Source of the DNA: Perkinsus olseni
Lineage: Eukaryota > Perkinsozoa > Perkinsida
Reading direction: 5' to 3'
Length of the DNA: 44,261 nt
Assembly: GCA_013115125.1 (NCBI GenBank)
Contig: JABANN010000275.1
Location: 1-44,261, forward strand
Below, piece by piece: positions 20,235-29,478 of the stretch (positions within the stretch are counted from its first letter, which is position 1; every line of letters starts with the position of its first letter). A program made the position numbers and the translations under genes. Below the pieces are notes generated by a model. That model was not told the DNA's origin, ran no database searches, and was given only the letters and a program-made list of their open reading frames with translations.

Positions 20235-22093
20235 TTCCCCCGTCCGGCGGCAGCGTCCCCGTGCCTGAGCCTCCCAAGGGCTACAAATCTGTGACCTCTT
20301 CCTCACAGCAACAGCAGCAGAAGGAAAGCGAGTTTAAAGGCTTCACTCCCCCGCCACCGAAAGAAGTCGAAAGTGATACGTGCTTTGGTGAGCTAGAGGT
20401 GTCAGAAAAGTCTTTCGTCAGGCTCGTCGTACAAGCCTATTAAATTGGACTACACTCCCATGCATGGCGACGAGAAGGACGATCCCTACGCTTCTGAGGA
20501 CTTCTCCAAGTTTGCTTCCTCTGTACCCGCGGAAGAGCCCGGTAGGTTGGTGGTGATGGGAGATAGCTTCTTCGAGCCATCGGAATTCAATGTCATGTAG
20601 TTTTTGTATTTTGAAACCGTTATCAATGATTAATTATGAAAGTTTGAGATGCACTATAGTCGAGTTGTTGAATGATGCCCATCGAAATTTTCAAAGTTGA
20701 GAATATTGAGGGCTGGAGAGTATCAAATCATGGTGTTTTCGTCCTGGTACAAAATTTACTGCATTCTCGAGTCCACGGCTTGACTTGTCATGTGCCATGG
20801 TCAACCTAAGATATTCCCTACAGACAGTTCATACTTTATCAAATCTTCGTCTCTTCTATTGATGCTTCGCTCGTTCTATCGGGTGTAATATTTGATGATG
20901 GTAAACTTAGTTGTTCACTCTCCATGCTTCTTTCAGGCTTCAAGGATGACTATTGGATGAAGATAAGCAGTGGCAGATGGATCTCCAACCCGAGGGCGAG
21001 GGCCTGCTATCAGAGCATCTTGGTAGTAGCCACAACAACAATGATACGAAGGCGTAATGGCAATTTCGTTAGACTTGCTCTGGTGATTGCAAGTTTTACT
21101 CTGAAATTTCTGATACAGAGTGGTGAGTGAATACTTTGAAACTGGGCTCGTGGTTGCGTAGAGCCACTCAGTTTTATGTCCGACTTGTTTTCTCATTGTG
21201 AGTGTGTTGAAAATTGTATTAATTGTGTCCGGAATTTTTCCAGGATTCTCTCCCATTCCGCGAACCTCTTTCGTATCTTGCACGCTTCGACCCGAGATAC
21301 TTTGTTTCAGATGGGTGGCAAGATGGGTGGAGCAGTTGGAGGTATCTTTGGCGTCCTTGCTGGTGGTTATAGTATGGTTGCTTATCGGAACTTCTGGTAA
21401 TATACGTAACAGCAAAGAATTCTCTCCTCGTAATTTTGATACTAATTACGGTTTCTCGTTTCGATCTACACTCTCATTGCGGATTGATCTAATGACCGGC
21501 ATGCGAAATTCTCAGTTTAATTTCATCCGAAGTGGCAAGTGTGAGATCACTAAATCTCGCCTCTCAATTTGCCCTGAGGTGCAGACGCGAAAAGAAGGGC
21601 TGAGAAATTCTCGCTCTGCTAGTTGACCCTAACGAACGAACGTTTTATTCGTTTATGCATGCTAGAAGGCTGCTCTGGTCTTGTATGTGGAAAGCGTTCA
21701 GGATCGCGAGCAGCCTACTGAGTCGTGAGGGTGGATCTGCCTGTCTCCGTTGCAGTCGATTATGGTTCCCGATTTACGCCTTCGTAAAAATGAAAAATAC
21801 CGTAAAATTTTTCAAATTCTTACTTCAGTTTCCAATTTTTGGAATGGTCTCCTCGTTGCACTTTATCGGATTCAAGATTTCCCCCCTTTTTTAGGTATCT
21901 TCCGATGAGCATTATCGGCGGTGCTGCGAGTTTTGGTTTCTTCTTGGGTTGCGGTATGATCATACGTTGTGATGAATTACGTGGCGCGCGGTCAGAGCTT
22001 GCCTCATCATCAGTGCCACCGGACTACAGCGGTCCTCAGCACCTTCTGTTCTATCCTATTGATGGAAGATATCTTAGGTTGAAGGAGGAGTGA
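20235..22093 (+). CDS. Romo1/Mgr2-like inner-membrane protein with N-terminal extension
   Basis: Exons (start unresolved) about 20235-20387, 20422-20541, 20937-21022, 21311-21396 and 21895-22093 join in phase. The first parts give a Pro/Gln-rich soluble extension ([20 protein letters not shown]). The C-terminal part reads [20 protein letters not shown], then [13 protein letters not shown], and [20 protein letters not shown] with MIIRC. The MGxxMG start of helix 1, the two glycine-rich membrane helices and the closing GxxxRC match Romo1 (animals) and Mgr2 (yeast), small TIM23-associated inner-membrane proteins. An extra 50 residues after IRC and the long N-terminal part are unusual. The first intron after TTTG is only 34 nt. 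The true start codon lies upstream and was not found. Confidence 0.65.
20390..20407 (+). repeat. 18-nt intron word shared with the dehydrogenase gene
   Basis: Second copy of the word at 13094-13111, occupying more than half of the 34-nt intron 20388-20421. Confidence 0.85.
20801..20812 (+). repeat. 12-mer TCAACCTAAGAT, intronic copy
   Basis: Third of four copies in 3.3 kb (others 18752, 19492 and 22071). Together with the reverse copy at 22071-22082 it could form a pair of short inverted ends 1.28 kb apart. Confidence 0.7.
22071..22082 (-). repeat. 12-mer TCAACCTAAGAT, copy at the Romo1-like 3' end
   Basis: The reverse-strand copy reads ATCTTAGGTTGA on the plus strand within the last codons of the Romo1/Mgr2-like frame (YLRLKEE). 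Confidence 0.7.
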
Positions 22094-22295
22094 AACGAGT
22101 TGTTTCTTGGAAATTTATTCAGCAATTTTGGACGAGAACTGCGTTTAATGGTTGGTTATTTCGGGGGGGGGTTTCTTTCCGCGGGGATGGGTAAAGATAC
22201 GTCAGCGCGCACTGCGAAGGTTTTTATTTTCAGTGTGATTGTTTGTTGTTTTTGCTGCACAGTTGTGTGCACGCGGGTCGGTCAGATTGGCAGTA

Positions 22296-23572
22296 ATGGG
22301 TTGCGCTTCGTCTACTGTCGAGGTGGCAGAAGGTGAGGTTTACGCGATAAAAATGAGCGGAGCGAAGCAGGCGGAGCGTAGCGAGTATGAAGTTAGTAAA
22401 TATGAAGAGCCGAATATTGAGGACACAGAAAAGGAAGAGGGGACAATCGATGAGGGAGGAGAAAAACCGGTTATCAAGGGAAGATCAGGTGATAAGGGGA
22501 TAGGTCCCGGGTTCGGTCCCGTCGTGTGGCATTTTTGGTATTCGTGGTGTTGTCGATTTTGTTCCGCATGGAGATCATGTGATGGGGAATTTCTTGTAGG
22601 ATGAATTTTGGCGGGGAAGTGTCGTATTCAGCGTGGTGCGTATTATGCCATTTCAGAAGCCGCGGCCATGAATCCGGCAGAGGTTCCAATCCTGGTGGGA
22701 GCATCTCCTGACTCGGACGAGGAGTGGCATCGAAAAAGGAGGCGTAGTAGTAATGATTTCGAGGAGCAGATGTGGAAGAGATGCGATTTTGGCAATGGTA
22801 ATGGGTGGGTAAAAGTACTGGAAATTCAATACCGTAAATCGCACTGAACGTATAATTGATCAAGCTGTATGAAGTAAATCGGGGCGATCTTCTTCTCACT
22901 TTACCTTGCGGAAAGTGAGCTGCGTTTGACTCGCGAGCGCAGAGCTCGTCGAAGCCGTTGAGCAGCTCCGACCAGCTTAGCGATTATTTGCTCGTGGCTT
23001 CGTTGTATGATTAAGCGCATATTTTCCAGCCGCTGGTGATGGCCGGTGGTTTGATCATTTTTCTTGCGTGTTGGTGCCGCTCGATGAAGGGATTGCAGAA
23101 TTTAACTTGTGGCCGTAGAAAAAATCTGAGAGCCGTTTTCCTCGATGAGAAGTGAGCATACCATTCGGAAGCTCTAGAATTTAATCCGATCTAATGAGTC
23201 CGAGCTCGGTCTAATAATAGAATTTAACAGAATTTGACAATTGTTTTTGACTGGATTGTGTCTTTAGGTAGCATTCAACACGCTCCTCTGCTCCCTTCGT
23301 CTATGAGGCGGTCGCCATCCTCTACCTCTCCCCTCTGTACCATATTGGAGGATTCGCCCCTTTCAAGTCGCCAGTTGCACTACTACACTCAGAGAAGCTC
23401 GGTTGAATTAACGGGCGCGCGGTCATCGTCGACGATCAATGAGAATTGGAGAAGGTCGTGTAACAGAGGGATGCCTCATCATCATGAAAGGCGTCGTCGG
23501 GAGCACTTCCGAGCGCCTCCGCGGTATCGTTATCGTGGAGAGAGGGGGAAGCTGGCGGTTAAAGTTGCGTAA
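22296..23572 (+). CDS. N-terminal MGC protein of unknown function, 212 aa
   Basis: Exons 22296-22488, 22657-22797 and 23268-23572 join at phase 1 (both joins). The start MGCASST fits the N-myristoylation consensus (Gly2, Ser6) with Cys3 as palmitoylation partner, so membrane tethering is likely. Residues 20-65 are charged (SKYEEPNIEDTEKEEG). EVPILVGASPDSDEEW precedes a basic run HRKRRRSS, and the C-terminus is rich in Arg/His/Ser (MPHHHERRRREHFRAP). No catalytic domain is seen. Intron 1 begins with a tRNA-like 3' half. The function is unknown; a lipid-anchored scaffold is a guess. Confidence 0.6.
22489..22532 (+). repeat. tRNA-like 3' half at the start of an intron
   Basis: Directly after the donor (GTGATAAGG) comes GATAGGTCCCGGGTTCGGTC and CCGTCG, which reads as a variable loop plus T arm with box B. 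There is no D arm or acceptor partner upstream, since that DNA is exon. Confidence 0.5.
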
Positions 23573-24325
23573 AAAATTCACGAATGCGGAATATTTTACG
23601 CGGTTGTTCATACTTGGATTGCTGTTGCTTGTTTTCCACAATTTCTATCAGAAACTAGATTCGAGGTTGGTTGAAGGCCGGCCGATTGTTGTACTAGTGA
23701 AAGATGCTATATTATGTGCACGCGTGCAATTTTTTGTGTGCAGGGACAGTCGGCATTTGCTTGTGTATTGCGGGGAAGGAACTCTGTAGTAAACTGTTCG
23801 CATTCATCTATTTAGAGCTGGCTGTATGTTGATAGTAATCTTGAAATCTTGAGGTATCTTGCATTTCCTCAACGCCATCCATTGGAGGCGTCATCATTTT
23901 AGTTGTTAGTTGCTGTTGTTGCCACTGATATCATCATTTTGTTGTTCAAATCGCTTCTAGAGGACTTCCCATATTCTCGAGTTCTCGATAGGTTCAAGTC
24001 TGTGCCGCTTCGGCGGACTTAATATTTCCACAGATCTGGGAGGGGAGGGTCGAGGGAGATGGTCGATACTCGCTATACTAGCTATTCAGGCATACTTGTG
24101 AATGTTCTACTGTGAGTACAGGGAGTCTCGATATGAAGGGCGAAATTTTCGTGCCTTCCGACCTGGGTTTTAAGGCAGCTTGTGTGGGGGTTATCGTCTA
24201 AGCTGGTCAGTTTGGCGAAATTTGCGAAATTTTTTCGTTAGCTGTAAAATTTCAGAATTTTCAAGATGCTTGCGAATTTCACTATGGACCTACCTGTAGT
24301 TTTATCAGTTTTATTATCAGTAGTG
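23573..24325. other. intergenic stretch, nothing recognised
   Basis: About 750 bases between two plus-strand genes. A 116-codon frame at 23439-23789 overlaps the previous last exon in another frame and has no features, so it is not called. The stretch should contain the promoter of the next gene. Confidence 0.35.
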
Positions 24326-26289
24326 ATGTCTAGTTCATCAACCACAGAAGCCTCAGCGGCGATGAAGGACTATAATGATAGATCCGCCCAAGGAACGCAG
24401 TTTGTGATGGAAGCAGCATCGGCAGAGCAGAAAGCTATGATAAGGGATAGGGCTAACCAGTTGCAAAGGGCAATATCATGTAATAGAACGTTTTTACACG
24501 GGTAAAAACGCTCAGTGGGTTTTCAGATTATGTGCAAGCCAGTAATAGGCTTTCGGAGGCCTTGGCTGTGTTGCCCCTCCATCATCCAGACTCGGAGGCT
24601 ATCAGACAGCATAAGGTGATGGTGGAAGCGATCGGATTTTTGTCGCGCGCCACGAAATTATTGCACATCTAATTGCTTTTAGTCGGAGATCGATGCCCGA
24701 GCGAACTACCTCCGAGACACTTTGGACTCGGGAGTGGATACAGCCGGTGTTCCACTGGAACAGCAGATTCATCCGGTAGTAGGGGGATGACAATTTCGCG
24801 GCGCGTGACAGTTCTTGCTTGAGGACATGCAGAAGCCTTAATAGAGGGTACTCGTAGTAATGTATTTTTAGTTGGGAATTTTCGCCTGAATTTTTCGCTC
24901 TTTCTGCAGTGGATATGTTGTTCGGTCAGGTTTCCTTGACTATGACCAGCACGGAGCCTGTAGAGACTGGGGTGCACCGGGGGGCCACCAAAGGAGCAGC
25001 GATGGGTGGAGCGGCTGCCATAGGGGGACTGGGCGGACTTCTCTTGCTCGGTAGCGAGAGGGCGTGGGTTCAATCCCGGGGGAGGGTACTTTGCTCACTG
25101 TACGGGAATCTTTCATCGTTATTGGTTGTATCTCCGATACATGTATCCAAGAATTCACCCTATCGTAGTCTTTTCCAATCACTATTATGATGTGAACACT
25201 CGGGGTCAGGCCTATTACATTTTGTATACAAAATTTTTCGAAAAGTTTGCATTTACGAAAATTTCTGCTATTTTGTATACTAATGACCCTCGGAAAAAAT
25301 AGAAAAAATAATAATGACCCCGGGCGAAAGGCAATTACCCGTGCTCTCACAGATAATGATTATGATTACCTGTTGTCAATTCCTCCGACCCTGGATGATG
25401 TTCAGGTCCTATTGGTTTGGTGGCCGGCGCTGCGGGAGCAGCCTATGTTACTACTCGAAGCGACAAGATAGGGTCGGCGGCTAGGACGGTTGGTAGTGCC
25501 ACGACCAACGTTACTAGCGATGCCGTGGAGAAGGTAGGGGGGAGCAAGCTTCGATGATGGGGACTGGGAGAAGGATTGCTGTCGTCGTTTTTAGGGAGCG
25601 GAAATCGGCGAGGAGTATGGTGTAACGCAGAAGGTTAGGGGAGCAGCTGATGCTGTGAGTTCGGTAAGTTGTGGTATCAACTACTGGGATGAACTTACTA
25701 TATGAAGAATAGATGTCGCTTCTCATACTGGGCGGACAAGCGAGAAATTGCGGGGAAAAGTGATCAGCGATTGATATCTTGCGAGGAAAAATTACCATTC
25801 TTTTGTGGGAAATTGGTGTCATTATCGTCTGTATCTTTTCGTTGGTCGATTCTTGCCTCCTTCAAAACCGCAGTGGTCAGGGTTATACGATCGGTGTTTG
25901 TTTGCGCGTCATCGGGGTAGTTGTACCAATTTGGTACTACCAAAGTCCCAGTCCGGCATTGCTCATACTTTTTACTTGTTATTCTTTCTCAGAAAGCCCG
26001 TGAGTTTGACCAGACTTACGACGTCTCTGGTAAAGTAAATTCGGGCGTTCAAGCCGTTGGCAGTAAGATGTCTGAGATAAATCAGCAGTACCAGATTAGT
26101 GAGAAGGTAGGTCGCGGCTTTGTTATCCGGGAGGTCTCTGGTTCAATTCCTTGCCGAGACATTATTGTTGTTCAGGTTGGCTCCTCGCTATCGAGAGGCA
26201 TGAGCGCCATGAACAATTGGATATCTGGCAATCATCAAGATACTAATAATAGACCGGTAGCAGCTCGGGAAAATCTTCGCTGTGCGTGA
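24326..26289 (+). CDS. MIT-like, Gly/Ala-rich membrane-associated protein (8 exons)
   Basis: Exons 24326-24479, 24527-24615, 24683-24775, 24930-25050, 25406-25533, 25595-25663, 25993-26106 and 26176-26289 join in phase to about 293 residues. Residues 10-110 are helical and end IRQHKSEIDARANYLRDTL, close to helix 3 of MIT domains (inference). Then comes a Gly/Ala segment (KGAAMGGAAAIGGLGG, then PIGLVAGAAGAAY) of membrane-binding character. The C-terminal third repeats a pattern: AEIGEEYGVTQKV, AREFDQTYDVSGKV, INQQYQISEK. That repeated x-D/N-x-x-Y-x-V/I-S-x-K pattern recalls the C-terminal part of plant BPA1/Vip1-type proteins. A trafficking or lipid-related role is possible. The last exon may end at a donor near 26260. 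Confidence 0.55.
24489..24510. repeat. hairpin filling a 47-nt intron
   Basis: Arms CGTTTTTAC and GTAAAAACG with a 4-base loop sit in the middle of intron 24480-24526. Folding would bring donor and acceptor close together. Confidence 0.7.
24642..24661 (+). repeat. shared intron word GTCGCGCGCC(A/G)CGAAATTAT, copy 1
   Basis: Lies in the intron 24616-24682. It matches 27586-27606 in the DIX-gene intron with one difference, and 24789-24809 (opposite strand) in the next intron with a few differences. Confidence 0.7.
24789..24809 (-). repeat. shared intron word, copy 2 (reverse)
   Basis: On the minus strand this reads GTCACGCGCCGCGAAATTGT, a near copy of the words at 24642 and 27586, in intron 24776-24929. 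Confidence 0.65.
25051..25092 (+). repeat. tRNA-like 3' half at the start of an intron
   Basis: The intron opens GTAGCGAGAGGGCGTGGG and continues TTCAATCCCGGGGGAG, which looks like the end of an anticodon arm, a variable loop and a T arm with box B GGTTCAATCC. The preceding exon bases (TTGCTCG) could pair as an anticodon arm, so the exon-intron border falls inside the tRNA-like fold. Confidence 0.5.
26107..26163 (+). repeat. tRNA-like sequence making up most of a 69-nt intron
   Basis: Intron 26107-26175 reads GTAGGTCGCGGCTTTG, then an AGGTC variable loop and CTGGTTCAATTCC (box B), leaving only ATTATTGTTGTTCAG as the 3' splice region. A full 5' half is missing. Confidence 0.55.
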
Positions 26290-26582
26290 AGATACGCCGA
26301 GGACTGCATCCGATCGTAGGCTTTGTGGTCGCTCCCTTCAACGGCTTTTTCTCAGTTGAATCACTAATGATTGAGCGTTGAGGGAATGCAAGATGAGCAA
26401 GATATTTGGCAGTTTGTACATTGCCATTCATTTCTATACCGTTGATTGGAGTAAACACCGGTATTTCTACTGATTCTTGTTGCGTTGTAGTTTTTCCACC
26501 GGAAAAGGTTGCCCGAAGTTGCTCGTCTCTTAAGGCTGCGTTTTTATTTCTTTTTGTATCCATCCGAGAAGCAGCAGCAGAG

Positions 26583-29328
26583 ATGTCGTCCCGGATGTCG
26601 ACGTTAGTGTACTACTATATACCGTCTGATAAAGGTGATAGCGGGAGGGGGGGGGCGGTTGCTCTGCGTAGGAAAATTTTTATGGGGTCTTTTGTACAAC
26701 TAGCGGACTACGACCCGGTCTGCTCAGTCGAATTTACGGGAGCTCGAATTTCACTCGTAACTCGTCTGCATGAAGTTGCTCTACATTCTTTACGGTTGCT
26801 GAAAACCACCTCATATTTCTTTACGCACTTTTCACCTGCTGAATGTGATTTCCGCGATGTGGTGAGCTAAAAGTTTTTTTACCAGCGTTTTCTGTATCGT
26901 GGGTGGAACTCCATTGAACCGGTTCATGTAGCGTGACAATGTAACGAGGAGGTAGTGCCAGGCAAACCATTTCTGTATATTTTTCGAAAAGTATGATAGA
27001 GTAATTTCAAGGAGCTTTTCCGATTTCCATGGATTGGGGCATGCGCATCGGTCAAGTTTTGCGTCGGTGTTGTGATCCCGGTGAAATTCTTCGGTCGGGT
27101 CCCCAGAATTCGTCTTTACGAAGGATCATCTAAACACCGCCGTATAATGTAGATTTTCGAGGATTTTTGTGGAATGGCTTCAATTCGTATCACTTTGTTC
27201 TCGTGATGACTTCAAGCCGCGTAGGACCAACGGACGATAGGAAGTCGGCATTGGGATATGATCGGGCTTTGCAGTGTTCTCCGTTCTATCGATAAAATAT
27301 CTCAGCGTAAGCATATGGAATCGAGCATATCTTTTCCGAGTCTGTCGACCATAAGATTTCATTTTCTTCTAGCTGGGTCCCTGTGACCAGCTGTAATCGC
27401 GTTCTTTCGATTCAGACGAGGTGGGCCATCCGAATGCGTTTCCGATTCCGAAGCCACCGGAGGCGATCAGGTGAGCGAGAGTGGAGGTCGATTCATCTCG
27501 CAAACGTTAGCACGCAGAGTTCCTCAGCACCACGGTTGAACTAGGTTCGATGCAATCGGCGTAACGCCAACGCCGCGGCGAGAATGTCGCGCGCCGCGAA
27601 ATTATCTCTGCACTTCAGGTTGCGAGATATTCGGGAGAAGTTTCCATTGCCGGGTACTTACCATTTTCGGTTTAAGCTGAAGTAGTAGTGCGGGAAAGAT
27701 CCTTTGGCTTGCCTTCCTGATTCCATACCACTCGGTCGCCAAATCATATCTGAGAGATGCGAAGATGATCAGTCGTGATGCATCAGGTACGATACAGGAA
27801 GCGTTTGGATTGACGTGACCAATGATGATGTTCCGGTCCCAATTTACAATAATAAAATCGTTGCTAAAGTAGTGGACAGATTTTTATCGGGTGTAACGGA
27901 GAGTTCGGGTACAGGTTCTCCGCATATCGTGGAAGGAAGGGGCCGGAAATTCGTCGACCGCCGAAGCGCCACAGAAAGCCGTGGAATCGATGGTAGTTGA
28001 CGGTGTGGGCTACGTCCAATGAAGCGTTGTGATGTCAGGCTTCTAGCGTCCCGACAGCGGCATCTGCGCCAGAAGTTCGATCGGAGTTTCAATCGGCAGC
28101 ACCGTCGCCTCCACCACCACCACCACGGAGGCAGTCAGGCGCGCAGAGTCAACAGACTGAGGCAAACTTACTGAGTAGGGGGTTTTGCACTCTGTGTGGA
28201 GCACACTGATCGCGGCTTTTGGGATTATCGTTTCGTGGGGTTCCGTCTGTTCGCGCGGCTTTGAACAGTTTTCCGGAGAGTGTTTTTCATATCGTGGGTG
28301 AACCTCTAGTGAAGTTACACAGTTTGCGCTCTCGGTTGAGTCCTCTTTCTATGTGTCTGGGGCTCTCTCCGCCTTTTCTTGCTAGCGCAATGCAATAGAC
28401 GAGAGGCGATAAGAGCGAGTTCAGTCTTTTAGGTGGTAGCGAGTCGCTAAGGCATGCTTTCCGCGGGCACAGCAGTCCATCCTTGGGGCATCGGCAGCAA
28501 CAGCACGCTGATGGCGCTGTTGGGAATGTGGATTTTTTTGGCGTAAGACCTGCTCGGCTAGTCGGTGCTTGAAGTGGACGCAAATCTTCCGCGGACGCAC
28601 TTCATTGCGCAGCATAGTACTGGAGTGGAATTTATTCTCGAGATTGATCCCTACAACGTGCAGAGAACGAAGGAAATTCAATTTCAAGTTGAAATTTTCA
28701 ATGGTAGAACTTTGAATAGCGCCGCGCCGAATCGCGAAAGAGCTCCGTAACTCGATCATCTGGGTGGCTGACGGGGGTGAGATGGGGCGATCAGCTCGGT
28801 GATGTCGTTTTCGTCCTTTCAGAACGATCTTGGACCGTCTAGTCGCAAGAAGGTGAGTTGGGTGGATTTAGTTGGCATTGCCTTTCCAAGGGGAGAAAAG
28901 AATGCAGTGGTTCAGAATATCGGCTGTGTGGTCTAGTGGTATGATTCTCGCTTTGGGTGAGAGAGGTGTAAAAAAATTTGCTAGAACAAAGCAAGAACAA
29001 GGAAAAAAATTTCCTTCGAGCGTAGACCAGGTGGTCCAGCCCCCTGTCAGAACAGTTTTTTCGCGATAAGTCGGCGAATATTAAAGTTCAAAAGGAAATT
29101 TAAGAAGAAAGGAATAGAGCGCGAAGCGCTCTATTCCTTTCTTTTTTTATTATATTTCTTTTCGGCATTTTTCGGGTCTCGTGCGGAAAAGTGGTCTACC
29201 ACCTAGTACTGCGCTTGGGTGGCGAGAGGTCCCGAGTTCGATTTTCGGCCCAGCTCTGTGTTTTGAACAGTCATTTCCGGATTCTTCTTTCTCAGACCCA
29301 AGATGAGCTCGACGCCCTATTCAGCTGA
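26583..29328 (+). CDS. DIX-domain protein with Pro-rich tail (about 9 exons)
   Basis: Well-supported exons: 26583-26634, 27416-27470, 27619-27681, 27802-27992, 28058-28174, about 28433-28542, 28562 to about 28720 (end unsure), 28823-28852 and 29296-29328. Residues 5 to about 80 read STLVYYYIPSDKDEVG, FPIPKPPEAIRLRDIRE, GTYHFRFK, VWIDVTNDDVPVP and NNKIVAKVV. This follows the DIX fold order of Dishevelled/Axin and plant SOSEKI: first strand, IPxP, LxD-helix, YxFxFK strand, acidic DD turn, last strand. DIX domains polymerise head to tail to build local scaffolds. The tail has PSPPPPPPRRQ, NLLSGGS and DFFG, and ends TQDELDALFS. The exon at 28562 encodes a beta-rich piece (GVEFILEIDPYNV). Introns hold shared words and tRNA-Pro-like pieces. 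The joins around 28543-28822 are unresolved. Confidence 0.6.
27586..27606 (+). repeat. shared intron word GTCGCGCGCCGCGAAATTAT, copy 3
   Basis: Lies a few bases before the acceptor of the DIX-gene intron 27471-27618; near-identical to 24642-24661 in another gene. Confidence 0.7.
28922..28967 (+). tRNA. tRNA-Pro (TGG)-like 5' portion in an intron
   Basis: GGCTGTGTGGTCTAGTGGT, then ATGATTCTCGCTTTGGGTG, matches the eukaryotic tRNA-Pro(TGG) 5' half very closely (box A present, anticodon TGG), up to GAGAGGT. It then runs into A-rich DNA, with no T arm in place. It lies in the last intron of the DIX gene. It is a truncated tRNA copy, or the 5' part of something assembled with the copy 230 bases downstream. 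Confidence 0.6.
29105..29143. repeat. perfect 18-bp hairpin followed by a T run
   Basis: Arm AAGAAAGGAATAGAGCGC, loop GAA, then the exact reverse complement, continuing into TTTTT at 29144-29148. It lies between the two tRNA-Pro-like pieces. The shape resembles an RNA 3' terminator or a small hairpin transcript. Confidence 0.8.
29191..29255 (+). tRNA. degenerate tRNA-Pro-like copy before an acceptor site
   Basis: GTGGTCTACC (box A-like), CGCTTGGGTGGCGAGAGGTC, then CCGAGTTCGATTTTCGG (T arm, box B). It resembles tRNA-Pro throughout but the anticodon arm is damaged. It ends 40 bases before the acceptor of the last DIX-gene intron. Confidence 0.5.
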
Positions 29329-29478
29329 GCCAGGCTCTATCGATCGGTACCAATCTCATAGCAAATGGCCTACAGTACAATCGCTGACTGAGTGTATCCT
29401 TCTGAGTCGTTTCAATGGGGTTGAGTTGGGAGTTGTTGATATGGGCACGTACAAAGCTACTTCCTTGATTCTCCTTCG

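Noticed and set aside
22677-22712. Possible tRNA-like box B (GGTTCCAATCC)
   Set aside because: It lies inside a well-phased coding exon (EVPILVGASPDSDEEW) and lacks the rest of a tRNA.
27714-27816. Frame reading HSVAKSYLRDAKMISRDASG, first taken as part of an ENTH-type domain
   Set aside because: It lies in the intron between two DIX-domain exons whose phases match without it; the DIX pattern explains the flanking exons better than an ENTH fold.
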